This document shows, piece by piece, positions 1-6,911 of a stretch of DNA of 15,303 nucleotides; position 1 is the stretch's first letter, and each line of letters starts with the position of its first letter. A program made the position numbers and the translations under genes. Source of the stretch: Bacillota bacterium. GTDB lineage: Bacteria > Bacillota > Clostridia > Tissierellales > Sedimentibacteraceae. Under the pieces are notes generated by a model that was not told where the DNA came from, did no database searches, and saw only the letters and a list, made by a program, of their open reading frames with translations. The DNA lies in contig JAFACY010000076.1 of the NCBI GenBank assembly GCA_023425285.1, positions 1-15,303 of the forward strand. The letters run 5' to 3'.

Positions 1-943
1 GACGCATCGGACTGTTTTCTCTTGTCATCCTCGTAAAGAAATACGGCATTACCGTAATTACGGGAGCATTACTCTGCTGCTTTTTAGCACCGGATTTAAC
101 CATTTGTGCGGGATGCATGCTCAACAGAAGGCTTCTGCCTAATTTTCTCAGTCCGTCATTTCCGTATTCATTATATATGCTCAGAAGAACCGCATTAAAC
201 AAATCCAAATCCTGCATAGGCAGCGCAACTGTATCCTCAAACTCAGGCTTAAGCAGATCTGCCCAGCTTTCGGGGAAAGGTCTGTCGCCTAACAGCTCCG
301 TATTTACCATGAACACAGCAGGCACAACGCCTATGATTGTGTACTGTCCCTTCGGGTCCTTTAAATCTATAGACTCATTGTCAAAGCACGAATTAAAATG
401 TTCTGCACCGGTTAAATCAGAAAACACTCCGTTTTCCAGGTGATGTCCCATCACGCTTCTGTCAAAGAACAAGCTGAAGCCTGCCGAAAGATATACATCA
501 GCAAGTGCATCTGCGTCTCCCGTCATCTGGTCTCTTATCCAATCCAGTCCCATGCTGGCAGCCTGCAACTGGTAGCTCACCTTTGTATCCTGATTGCTCA
601 GCCAGTTATCCAGCTTTTCCAGAAGCTGAACCCTGATGGGGCACGGCAGAACTCCTGCGATTTTCAGCTCTCCCCCGGGATTTTCCTTGCGCGTATCGGC
701 AAGCCCCGTAGACAGCTCCGGATTATTTTGCTCTATAACATCCACCATTTTTTGTTCAAATATCTGAAGATCAATACGCTTGCTTTTCAGTGCAGCCTCA
801 ACTGAAATTGATTTACCCACCGTCTTACGCATAGCCTCGTTTTTCAGGTTCTCAAAGCCATTGGCAGCAAACAAATCTATCAGCTCCGGGTATTGCTCTG
901 TTACGTCGTATACTTTATCTGAAAGAGAAAAATATTTATTCAT
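1..943 (-). CDS. DUF1858 domain / AfuA-like solute-binding fold protein (partial, C-terminus outside window)
   Basis: The gene starts at ATG 943-941, preceded by GGGAGG with about 7 nt spacing, and stays open to the left edge, giving 314 visible residues. Residues 1-55 (from LSDKVYDVTEQYPE) match the DUF1858 type of small helical domain. From about residue 92 the protein resembles iron/AfuA-type (COG1840) binding proteins: an LPCPIR motif near 99-104, then VNTELLGDRPFPESWADLL near 213-231, then a SMHPAQMVKSG stretch near 275-285. There is no N-terminal hydrophobic segment or lipobox, so it is probably cytoplasmic, which is odd for a binding protein. The ECF transporter genes lie downstream in the window on the same strand, and both units have a near-identical palindrome before the start codon. 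I infer a ligand-binding partner or sensor of that transporter. The ligand is unknown; iron or another metal complex is a guess from the binding-protein family. Confidence 0.8.
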   Translation of the reverse strand, partial: MNKYFSLSDKVYDVTEQYPELIDLFAANGFENLKNEAMRKTVGKSISVEAALKSKRIDLQIFEQKMVDVIEQNNPELSTGLADTRKENPGGELKIAGVLPCPIRVQLLEKLDNWLSNQDTKVSYQLQAASMGLDWIRDQMTGDADALADVYLSAGFSLFFDRSVMGHHLENGVFSDLTGAEHFNSCFDNESIDLKDPKGQYTIIGVVPAVFMVNTELLGDRPFPESWADLLKPEFEDTVALPMQDLDLFNAVLLSIYNEYGNDGLRKLGRSLLLSMHPAQMVKSGAKKQQSNAPVITVMPYFFTRMTRENSPMR

Positions 944-964
944 TAAATTACCTCCCTGGTATGT

Positions 965-980
965 GTTCGTTTTAACTAAC
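965..980 (-). promoter_or_regulatory. Palindromic operator upstream of DUF1858/binding-protein gene
   Basis: GTTCGTTTTAACTAAC on the plus strand. It matches the ECF operon site at 5322-5337 in 15 of 16 bases and is an imperfect GTTAG-N6-CTAAC palindrome. It ends 21 nt before the start codon at 943, against 20 nt for the ECF site. The match in sequence and position suggests a binding site for one shared repressor. The half-site loosely recalls DtxR/MntR-family boxes, but the spacing differs, so the regulator is unidentified. Confidence 0.6.
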
Positions 981-981
981 C

Positions 982-1001
982 GTGTCAGAACACTCCGACA
1001 C
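982..1001. repeat. Short inverted repeat in leader of DUF1858/binding-protein gene
   Basis: GTGTC (982-986) and GACAC (997-1001) form a 5-bp inverted repeat with a 10-nt loop, directly next to the operator at 965-980. It could be a second protein site or a weak leader hairpin. It is short enough to be chance. Confidence 0.25.
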
Positions 1002-1048
1002 AATTATTTTTATTAATAGTATTGTATTGTTAATACGATCTTATGTAT

Positions 1049-1062
1049 GTAACATATGTTAC
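1049..1062. repeat. Perfect 14-bp palindrome GTAACATATGTTAC
   Basis: A perfect 14-bp palindrome in the AT-rich gap between the XRE regulator gene and the DUF1858/binding-protein gene, about 105-120 bp upstream of the latter. Its symmetry and place fit a dimeric regulator site in a promoter region. I found no convincing -35/-10 pair nearby, so its link to a promoter is inferred. The rest of the 944-1169 gap shows nothing else I can identify. Confidence 0.35.
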
Positions 1063-1169
1063 TAAATAAATCAATAAAATAACCCTTCCTAAAGATAAAT
1101 ACATCCTCAGGGGTAATGTCGCTAATGACGGGCGCACTAAGAAAAAGGTCGGATAAAATTTGCCCCGGC

Positions 1170-1376
1170 CTATTTCTTATCAGGCACGTATTCTGCTATA
1201 TCCTCAATGCGACAGTCCAATATCCTGCAAAAGTCTTCAATTGTTCTCATGCTCAGATATTTATTGTTTTTCATGCGGGTCAATGTATTCGGACTTATGT
1301 TGTATTTTTCTCTCAAAACATATGTTGTTACATTTTCACGCTTGAGAGTGTCCCAAAATGGTTCATAACTTATCAT
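1170..1376 (-). CDS. Small XRE/Cro-CI-type HTH transcriptional regulator
   Basis: A 68-residue protein made almost wholly of one Cro/CI-type helix-turn-helix domain. Residues 18-41 read as two helices (VLREKYNISPNTLTRMKNNK) with SPNTLTRMK as the recognition helix, followed by the family's ISxxTIEDFCRILDCRIEDI-like helices at 42-61. Start ATG 1376-1374 has an AGGGTGA ribosome site about 7 nt upstream. It is divergent from the GGDEF gene, sharing a 142-nt AT-rich gap. Small stand-alone regulators of this kind often control themselves and a neighbour. Whether it is the factor binding the GTTAG-N6-CTAAC sites is open; none of those sites lies before its own start. Confidence 0.8.
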   Translation of the reverse strand: MISYEPFWDTLKRENVTTYVLREKYNISPNTLTRMKNNKYLSMRTIEDFCRILDCRIEDIAEYVPDKK

Positions 1377-1425
1377 AAAATCACCCTTGTTTTATGATAT
1401 GATATGTTTTATAATTTATACATGT

Positions 1426-1453
1426 ATTATATATTGTACATATATAATGACAA
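1426..1453 (-). promoter_or_regulatory. Likely promoter of the XRE regulator gene
   Basis: On the minus strand, TTGTCA (1453-1448) and TATAAT (1431-1426) are 16 nt apart, about 50 nt upstream of the regulator's ATG. The region is very AT-rich, so chance matches are likely; the -35 quality supports the call. A TATAAT on the plus strand at 1443-1448 overlaps it and could serve the GGDEF gene, but has no good -35 partner. Confidence 0.4.
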
Positions 1454-1518
1454 ATTTAATATCCACGAAAAAGACGATTGTATTACTGCAGTATTAGCGG
1501 AGCTTAACGGAGGATATA

Positions 1519-2475
1519 TTGAACCTGAATAAAGATATTACAAAAGAAAACAGCAGCTCTATAGATATGCAAATAAAGAATAGGATAAAAAATCATAACC
1601 GTCAAAGAATTGGCACGGCTATCGCTGTAATAATAATTATGACTTTTTTGCTTTTATCTCCGTTGACGGAAAGCAAAACTCCATATATCAGCCTTGTGAT
1701 ACTTTGTTCTTTTATTCTGTATTTTTTAGCTGTAATTGTTGTTCTGTCCTTCCTGCAAGCAGTCTTTCTATTTTTGACAGTAACGGCTGCTATGGGTGTT
1801 CTGCTCGCTTTAAGCCAAATACATCTTGAATTGTTCTTGACAGTGACCATGATACATGCAGGTGCAATTCTGATTTCACAGAAGATTTCCGGCAATTTTA
1901 TTAAAACAGCCACAGATGAAATTAAGCTGCTGCATCGTCTTAAATCAGAAGCAAGGATGGACAGTCTAACACAACTTCTCAACCGCAGTGGTCTGGATAA
2001 TGCTTTGGAAACAGTTTGGGCGTTCTGCAAACGGGATAAAAAGCATGCAGGTTTTCTCATGATAGATATTGATTATTTCAAAAGCTATAATGATGCATTA
2101 GGTCACCTGGAAGGCGACAAAATTTTGCAGCAGGTCGCAGATTGTATAAAAATTTGCTGCAGGCGGAAAACCGACATCATAAGCCGGATCGGCGGAGAGG
2201 AATTTTTAGTTGTACTGTCAGACGTTGATGATGAACAAATGTTATATATGGCACAGACTCTTTCTGCAGCCGTTACAGATTTAAAAATCAAAGCTTAATC
2301 AGAAAGCAATCCATGTGATTTCTTATCCGTAAGTATAGGCATGGCAACCATTATGCCGCAGGAAAATGATCTGATATCAGACCTTTACAAACAAGCGGAT
2401 AAGGCTTTATATCATGCAAAAAGGAACGGGCGGAACTGCATTTCCTTTAATGGCAATGTCATAAAAAAACAATAG
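1519..2475 (+). pseudogene. Membrane-bound GGDEF diguanylate cyclase, interrupted by an in-frame TAA
   Basis: TTG start at 1519 follows GGAGG with 5-nt spacing. Residues 31-120 hold about four hydrophobic segments, then a linker and a GGDEF domain with DxLTxLxNR-like MDSLTQLLNR (147-156), IDIDYFKSYND (182-192), an RxxD inhibitory site (RKTD, 216-219) exactly five residues before GGEEF (225-229). Translation stops at TAA 2296-2298 after 259 residues. The same frame then continues with the missing end of the domain: VSISIGMA, then a DLYKQADKALYHAKRNGRN stretch, ending at TAG 2473-2475 (318 codons in all). One substitution in a codon such as CAA, GAA or AAA explains it. A working cyclase needs the lost segment, so the gene is probably inactive; readthrough or a sequencing error are alternatives. 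It faces the ECF ATPase gene with only 14 nt between ends. Confidence 0.8.
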
Positions 2476-2489
2476 AACAAAACAGCTTC

Positions 2490-3986
2490 CTATACTACTC
2501 CCGGCACAGAATGATTGCCTGATATACCGGTAAAGCAGTCAAGCATTTTTTTGATTCCCGAAGCATCAAGCGGTTCGTTGGCAGCCACCTTCCCTTTCTC
2601 CAGCCTGAGAAGGTGCGTACAGCAGGAAAGAATGAATTCCGGATCATGAGTGATGACAAAGAGTGTTTTTCCCATATCAGCCAGCCTGCGCAGATTACCT
2701 GCAACCTCTTTCATATGCCTCAGGTCGAGACCGCTGGTAGGCTCATCAAATATAATAATTTCGCGTTCGCTCGCAATTGCACTGGCTATCGCAACACGCT
2801 GCTTTTGCCCCCCTGAAAGAGACATGGGATGAAGCTCTTTTAAATGCAGAAGGTCAAGTCCCTCCAATATCAATCCTGCTTTTTCCTCATCCTCTTCCTG
2901 CATGCTTAAGAGCACCTCATCCAAAACACTTTCGGTGAAAAGCTGATGGTTTACATCCTGCATAACCATAAAGCATTTTTTAAGCCTCTCCTTGTAATTC
3001 AGTCTTGCCTGCTGAAAATCAATTTCTCCCTTTGCTCTTCTTTCTAATCCGCACAGGCATCTTGCAAAGGTTGATTTACCTGCCCCGTTATTTCCTATTA
3101 CCGCAATTATTTCTCCCTGGGGTACACTGAACTGCTCCATACATAATGCCTGCTCATTTGAGCCCCTGTAGCAGAAGCTGAACCCTGATAAATCCAAAAG
3201 TGTATTTTTTCTTACTGCTTCGTTTTTATCTTTCGTCATACCTTCCGGATATAACGGACGCAGTCCCATCTGCTCAAGCTTCAGAGTGCTCAACTGCTTG
3301 AATTCACATGCACCGTAAATTTCACCGATGCATCCGTCCTCCATATATACAGCACGATCTATGAGCTCGCGCAAAAAGTACAGTCTGTGTTCTGCCACTA
3401 CGATTGTTTTCCCTTTGTTCTTCCATATCTGTATCAGCTGCCGCAACTCTTCGATTGCCTTATCATCCAGATTGGATGTAGGTTCATCCAACACAATGAC
3501 ATCGGAATCACTTACGGATACGGATGCACAGGCGATTTTTTGCTTCTCTCCTCCCGAAAGCTGAAAAATATTTCTTCCCATCAGTTTTTCTATCTGAAGC
3601 TCGTCGGATACTCTATGCATGCGCTGCTGTATCTCCGCAACAGGCAGTCCCATATTTTCGGCTCCAAAAGCCAGCTCACTTGTTGTATCTACGTTGAAAA
3701 ACTGGGAGCGTGGGTTCTGGAATACGGAGCCAACCATTTTAGCGGTCTCATATAACGGCAGCTTTGAAACATCTCTGCCGTCTATGAGAACTTCACCCTG
3801 GAGCTCCCCCTGATAGTAATGAGGTATAAGACCGTTTATCAATCTTGTCAATGTGGTTTTTCCGCAGCCCGATTCACCGCAAAGCAGAACCACCTCTCCG
3901 GCAGCTATGGTAAGATTAATATTGTGCAGACTGTTTTTTTGCTGACCGGTTTCATATGAAAAAGAAACCTCTTTTAACTCAATCAT
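2490..3986 (-). CDS. ECF transporter double ATPase (two fused ABC domains)
   Basis: The energising subunit of an energy-coupling-factor importer, 498 residues with two complete ABC domains, as in single-gene EcfA/A' fusions. Domain 1: Walker A GESGCGKT (37-44), Q-loop Gln90, signature LSGGE (143-147), Walker B VIVLDE (163-168), His200. Domain 2: Walker A GNNGAGKST (298-306), Q-loop Gln343, signature LSGGQ (390-394), Walker B IIIFDE (410-415), His447. Both sites look catalytically intact. The start ATG 3986-3984 lies 8 nt after the stop of the T-component gene, with GGAGG in the gap, so it is the last gene of the S-T-A operon. The 12-nt-scale gap to the convergent GGDEF gene has no visible terminator. 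Confidence 0.93.
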   Translation of the reverse strand: MIELKEVSFSYETGQQKNSLHNINLTIAAGEVVLLCGESGCGKTTLTRLINGLIPHYYQGELQGEVLIDGRDVSKLPLYETAKMVGSVFQNPRSQFFNVDTTSELAFGAENMGLPVAEIQQRMHRVSDELQIEKLMGRNIFQLSGGEKQKIACASVSVSDSDVIVLDEPTSNLDDKAIEELRQLIQIWKNKGKTIVVAEHRLYFLRELIDRAVYMEDGCIGEIYGACEFKQLSTLKLEQMGLRPLYPEGMTKDKNEAVRKNTLLDLSGFSFCYRGSNEQALCMEQFSVPQGEIIAVIGNNGAGKSTFARCLCGLERRAKGEIDFQQARLNYKERLKKCFMVMQDVNHQLFTESVLDEVLLSMQEEDEEKAGLILEGLDLLHLKELHPMSLSGGQKQRVAIASAIASEREIIIFDEPTSGLDLRHMKEVAGNLRRLADMGKTLFVITHDPEFILSCCTHLLRLEKGKVAANEPLDASGIKKMLDCFTGISGNHSVPGVV

Positions 3987-3994
3987 ATAACCTC

Positions 3995-4720
3995 CTACAA
4001 TACCAGCGTACAGCCGGCAGCAAGCAGTGCCACCGCTGCAAGCACTATGTCCCGTCTGCTGAAGCCTATTTTACATATATTTGTACGCTTCACGGGTCCT
4101 CCGAGTCCACGTGTCAAAGCGGCGGCAGAAAGCTCTTCTCCGATTTTAACAACACATGCTATCAACGGAACCACCCGGTACTCCAGAGACTCAATAGGAT
4201 TTTTGACAATTGAACTTCCGCTTATCCCACGCATCTTCATAGAATCGGAAATGGCAAGAGCTTCTTCCATCACAGTGGGAAAAAACCGGAACATTACCGA
4301 CAAAGGAATTATAATTTTGGGTGTAATATGCATGCGTTCCATGGAAGCGGTGAACTCGCTTACGGTAGTGGTGGTTACCACATAATATCCCATGGCAATG
4401 CATGGCATGAAGCGTGTCACCAGACTTGAAATAATAATTGCGAATAAATTTGCAAGCCCTGCGGTATGAGGAACCACATAGGATTCAATAAAAGATGCTG
4501 CGGCAAACACAGGAAAATATATGCCTGCAGCCTTGATTTTTCCTTCCGACAGCAGAAGTATAAACGGAATAAATGCCAGAACCGGTCTGACAATAACTGA
4601 TATTCCGTCAATTGCGCCACCCATCATAATTATATTGATTATAAAGAGCAATAAAAGCTTTGTTCTGGGATCAATCCAGAAGCGTCTTACCGCTGCTCCT
4701 GCCATTAATTGATTGTTCAT
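3995..4720 (-). CDS. ECF transporter transmembrane T component
   Basis: A 241-residue membrane protein, the scaffold that couples the ATPases to the substrate-binding S component. Hydrophobic segments lie near 22-40, 43-57, 65-80, 88-116, 136-150 and 225-240. The two cytoplasmic coupling motifs expected in EcfT are visible as SMKMRG (160-165) and ALTRGLG (201-207); the central Arg-Gly is kept in both, though the usual Ala before Arg in the second is Thr. Its ATG shares one base with the stop of the S-component gene (TAATG), which implies translational coupling. Confidence 0.88.
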   Translation of the reverse strand: MNNQLMAGAAVRRFWIDPRTKLLLLFIINIIMMGGAIDGISVIVRPVLAFIPFILLLSEGKIKAAGIYFPVFAAASFIESYVVPHTAGLANLFAIIISSLVTRFMPCIAMGYYVVTTTTVSEFTASMERMHITPKIIIPLSVMFRFFPTVMEEALAISDSMKMRGISGSSIVKNPIESLEYRVVPLIACVVKIGEELSAAALTRGLGGPVKRTNICKIGFSRRDIVLAAVALLAAGCTLVL

Positions 4721-5301
4721 TAAGCTATCCCCGCCCGTTTAAAGTGCTTTTTAAGTACGGATCTGCCCAGATATGCGCCTGCTACTGCTCCCACAACAAC
4801 CATCAAAATCATAACTCCGAAAACCCATGAGGGTGTAAGAGCTATGATAGTATCAGTGTATGTGTCTCCATATCCCGACCGCATTTCCGCAAAATAGATG
4901 TCACGCATAAAAAACAGCGGTATCATGGCGCCTATAACCCATTCACTGAAGACCGCATAACCAATAACTGTTGTCTTCCATCCCTTGTATCCTCCCGACT
5001 TCAAAATCAAATCTCCAATAAATCCGCAAAGTGCTCCTAAAACAAGAATAGTCCAGGTATGTCCCGAAATAAACATCAATAATCCTAATATGGTTCCCAT
5101 AATTGTTACCATACCAAAGGTCTTCACCTTAGTCAAAAATAGCATAAATGGTATACCTGTAACGAGCGGGCAAAGCAATGGTAAAAATATCAGCATAACA
5201 GGAATATATCCCGTCATACCCGTTGCAAAAAATAAAACAAAATAAATAGCTGTAAAGATACCTATGTTGATAAGGTCCTTTGCATTGAGCTTGTTTCCCA
5301 T
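4720..5301 (-). CDS. ECF transporter S component, Trep_Strep / MptD-like family
   Basis: The substrate-specific membrane subunit, 193 residues, with about six hydrophobic segments (12-30, 33-53, 62-80, 84-100, 112-132, 154-178), the size and topology usual for S components. The opening KLNAKDLINIGIFTAIYF, the PFMLFLTKVKTFGMVTIMG stretch (51-69) and the GDLILKSGGYK segment (96-106) are what I recall of the Trep_Strep (PF09605) family, called MptD-like in current annotations. The substrate of that family is not established to my knowledge. AGGAGGT precedes ATG 5301-5299. It is the first gene of the ECF operon, with a strong promoter and two palindromic operators upstream. Confidence 0.88.
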   Translation of the reverse strand: MGNKLNAKDLINIGIFTAIYFVLFFATGMTGYIPVMLIFLPLLCPLVTGIPFMLFLTKVKTFGMVTIMGTILGLLMFISGHTWTILVLGALCGFIGDLILKSGGYKGWKTTVIGYAVFSEWVIGAMIPLFFMRDIYFAEMRSGYGDTYTDTIIALTPSWVFGVMILMVVVGAVAGAYLGRSVLKKHFKRAGIA

Positions 5302-5321
5302 ATGTAACCTCCTGATTTTTA

Positions 5322-5337
5322 GTTAGTTTTAACTAAC
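5322..5337 (-). promoter_or_regulatory. Palindromic operator 1 of the ECF operon
   Basis: GTTAGTTTTAACTAAC, extended to an 18-bp palindrome with 8-bp arms (AGTTAGTT / AACTAACT, 5321-5338) around a central TT. It lies 20 nt before the S-component ATG, in the leader, and differs by one base from the site at 965-980 before the DUF1858/binding-protein gene. Probable site for a dimeric regulator that blocks transcription or translation start. Confidence 0.65.
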
Positions 5338-5382
5338 TCATGTGCCAAAAAATATATGCCCGAGCACATAAAAAGCATTGCG

Positions 5383-5398
5383 GTTAGTTTATGCTAAC
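5383..5398 (-). promoter_or_regulatory. Palindromic operator 2 of the ECF operon
   Basis: GTTAGTTTATGCTAAC, a second GTTAG-N6-CTAAC palindrome 45 bp upstream of operator 1. It starts roughly ten bases downstream of the predicted transcription start of the ECF promoter, a classic repressor position. A further CTAAC half-site at 5407-5411 lies between it and the -10 box. Confidence 0.6.
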
Positions 5399-5414
5399 TT
5401 TAAGAACTAACAAC

Positions 5415-5443
5415 ATTATAGTTTAAAGATTTCGCCGTGTCAA
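5415..5443 (-). promoter_or_regulatory. Consensus sigma-A promoter of the ECF operon
   Basis: On the minus strand TTGACA (5443-5438) and TATAAT (5420-5415) are separated by exactly 17 nt: both boxes match the housekeeping consensus perfectly. The leader to the S-component ATG is about 105 nt and contains both operators. So strong a promoter under tandem palindromes suggests expression that is high when derepressed. Confidence 0.8.
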
Positions 5444-5466
5444 GCGTATTTTCTTGTTGAATTTTT

Positions 5467-5500
5467 ACCTGAAGATATACAAAAATATCAGGTCTTTTTT
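5467..5500 (+). terminator. Hairpin followed by a T-run between the divergent promoters
   Basis: ACCTG and ATAT pair with ATAT and CAGGT across a short A-rich loop, with an AAG bulge in the left arm, followed by CTTTTTT (5494-5500). The shape is that of a weak plus-strand intrinsic terminator. No plus-strand gene precedes it within the gap, so it may shield the guanine deaminase gene from antisense read-through, or be a protein-binding site just before that gene's -35 box. Confidence 0.4.
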
Positions 5501-5506
5501 CAAATG

Positions 5507-5535
5507 TTTACAAAAAAATTAATCAATAGTATAAT
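5507..5535 (+). promoter_or_regulatory. Sigma-A promoter of the guanine deaminase-like gene
   Basis: TTTACA (5507-5512), 17-nt spacer, TATAAT (5530-5535). The start codon is 29 nt after the -10 box, leaving a leader of about 20 nt with the AGGAGG site at 5555-5560. The leader is too short to hold a riboswitch. Confidence 0.7.
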
Positions 5536-5564
5536 CAGAAGCAATACCACTTACAGGAGGAACC

Positions 5565-6911
5565 ATGATTAATACGGTTATACAGGGCAATGCCTTTTAC
5601 AGCATAGATTTTAACAATATAAAGTATATCAACAACGGATTATTCTGCATAGACAACGAGGGCGGCATAGAGAAAGTTTACGAAAAAGGACATACAGATT
5701 ACGATTCAGTCAGAGAAAAATGTCTGCAAGGCGGAAAATTAAAGGTGCTCACCGATTCGGAAGTCATGCTACCCGGCTTCGTTGATTTGCACATCCATGC
5801 ATCACAGTGGCCTCAGGCAGGAACTGCTTTGGATAAGCCTTTGGAAACATGGCTGGGTGAATACACCTTTCCTCTGGAAGCAAAATTTAAGGATCTGAAA
5901 TTTGCGGAAGAGGTATACGGAGATGTGGTCAGAACCACTCTGAAACACGGCACTACTACAGCCATGTATCTTGCCACCGTGGACAGAGAGCCATCCCTGC
6001 TGCTGGCAAGGCTGTGCGGAGAAACGGGTCAGCGCGGTCTGGTGGGAAAGGTTGTAATGGATGATCCGGACAGCAATCCTGCTTTCTACAGAGATGCTTC
6101 TCCGGAAAAAGCTGTCTACGAAACCGAAAGGTTTATAAATGAAGTACTGGAAATACAAAGGGTATACAAGCAAAAGGTTTATCCCGTAGTGACACCGAGA
6201 TTTATCCCCTGCTGTACCTCCGAAGCCCTGGCAGGCTTGGGAAAATTAGCATATAAATATGATGCACACGTGCAGACACACTGCAGTGAAAGTGACTGGG
6301 CTCATCAATTTGTCAAAGAGAAATACGGCATGAACGATGCTCAGGCATTAGACAGCTTCGGTTTAATAACCGACAAGACAATTATTGCACATGCTCCCTT
6401 TTTAGAGCCCGATGATCTGAAGCTTATAGCCTACAAGAAAACCACCATAGCACACAGCCCCTTGTCAAATGCTTATTTTGCAAACTCCGTGCTGCCATTC
6501 AGGGATTTCAGCAGCAAGGGTGTAAACATAGGAATGGCAACAGACATATCTGGAGGCTACAGCCCAAGCATGTATCAGGCTGTACGGCAGGCTGTGATAT
6601 CCTCAAGGATGCTGCAGGAGGGTGTCAATCCTTCGCTGCCCCGCGATGAAAGAGGAAAAGCCTGTTCTGCCATAACAATTAACAATGCCTTTTATTCCGC
6701 CACGGTTGCAGGCGGCACAGCGCTGAATTTACCAATCGGAAAATTAGAAAAGGGATATTCCTTTGATGTGCAGATACTGAGCACAGAAAATATCCCTCAA
6801 TTTTATAAGGAAAAAACTCCCGAGGATTTGCTTCATAAAATACTTCTGCTGTCAGAATCCTCTGATATAAAGGAAGTATGGGTTCAGGGACGCAGAGTAG
6901 CGAGTTCATAG
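5565..6911 (+). CDS. Guanine deaminase-like amidohydrolase
   Basis: Predicted to hydrolyse the amino group of guanine (to xanthine and ammonia) in the cytoplasm, or to deaminate a related purine. The 448 residues match the usual family length. Visible metal-site features of the amidohydrolase barrel: PGFVDLHIHASQ (70-81, His76 and His78), QTHCSE (237-242, His239 and Glu242), IAHAPF (274-279, His276) and GMATDISGGYS (323-333, Asp327). The WLGEYTFPLE stretch (96-105), GTTTAMY (129-135), RFIP (212-215) and AHSPLSNAYF (296-305) are typical of guanine deaminases, the last usually with a different residue in place of the first Ser. ATG 5565 follows AGGAGG. It has its own promoter, divergent from the ECF operon, and its final codons overlap the M20 gene tail to tail. 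No other purine gene is visible, so the exact substrate is open. Confidence 0.78.
   Translation: MINTVIQGNAFYSIDFNNIKYINNGLFCIDNEGGIEKVYEKGHTDYDSVREKCLQGGKLKVLTDSEVMLPGFVDLHIHASQWPQAGTALDKPLETWLGEYTFPLEAKFKDLKFAEEVYGDVVRTTLKHGTTTAMYLATVDREPSLLLARLCGETGQRGLVGKVVMDDPDSNPAFYRDASPEKAVYETERFINEVLEIQRVYKQKVYPVVTPRFIPCCTSEALAGLGKLAYKYDAHVQTHCSESDWAHQFVKEKYGMNDAQALDSFGLITDKTIIAHAPFLEPDDLKLIAYKKTTIAHSPLSNAYFANSVLPFRDFSSKGVNIGMATDISGGYSPSMYQAVRQAVISSRMLQEGVNPSLPRDERGKACSAITINNAFYSATVAGGTALNLPIGKLEKGYSFDVQILSTENIPQFYKEKTPEDLLHKILLLSESSDIKEVWVQGRRVASS

Noticed and set aside
117..1016. Three plus-strand open frames over the left end (117-443, 440-805, 780-1016)
   Set aside because: They run antisense to the DUF1858/binding-protein gene, show no family resemblance and lack ribosome sites; the minus-strand frame explains the region.
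1116..1397. Plus-strand open frame of 93 residues
   Set aside because: It covers the XRE gene on the opposite strand, which has a clear HTH and ribosome site; the plus-strand protein shows no recognisable pattern.
2296..2475. Separate small gene after the GGDEF stop
   Set aside because: The stretch is the in-frame continuation of the GGDEF domain with no ribosome site of its own, so it was joined to the pseudogene.
5444..5564. Purine riboswitch before the guanine deaminase-like gene
   Set aside because: The predicted promoter leaves a leader of only about 20 nt, and the conserved purine-riboswitch core is not seen.
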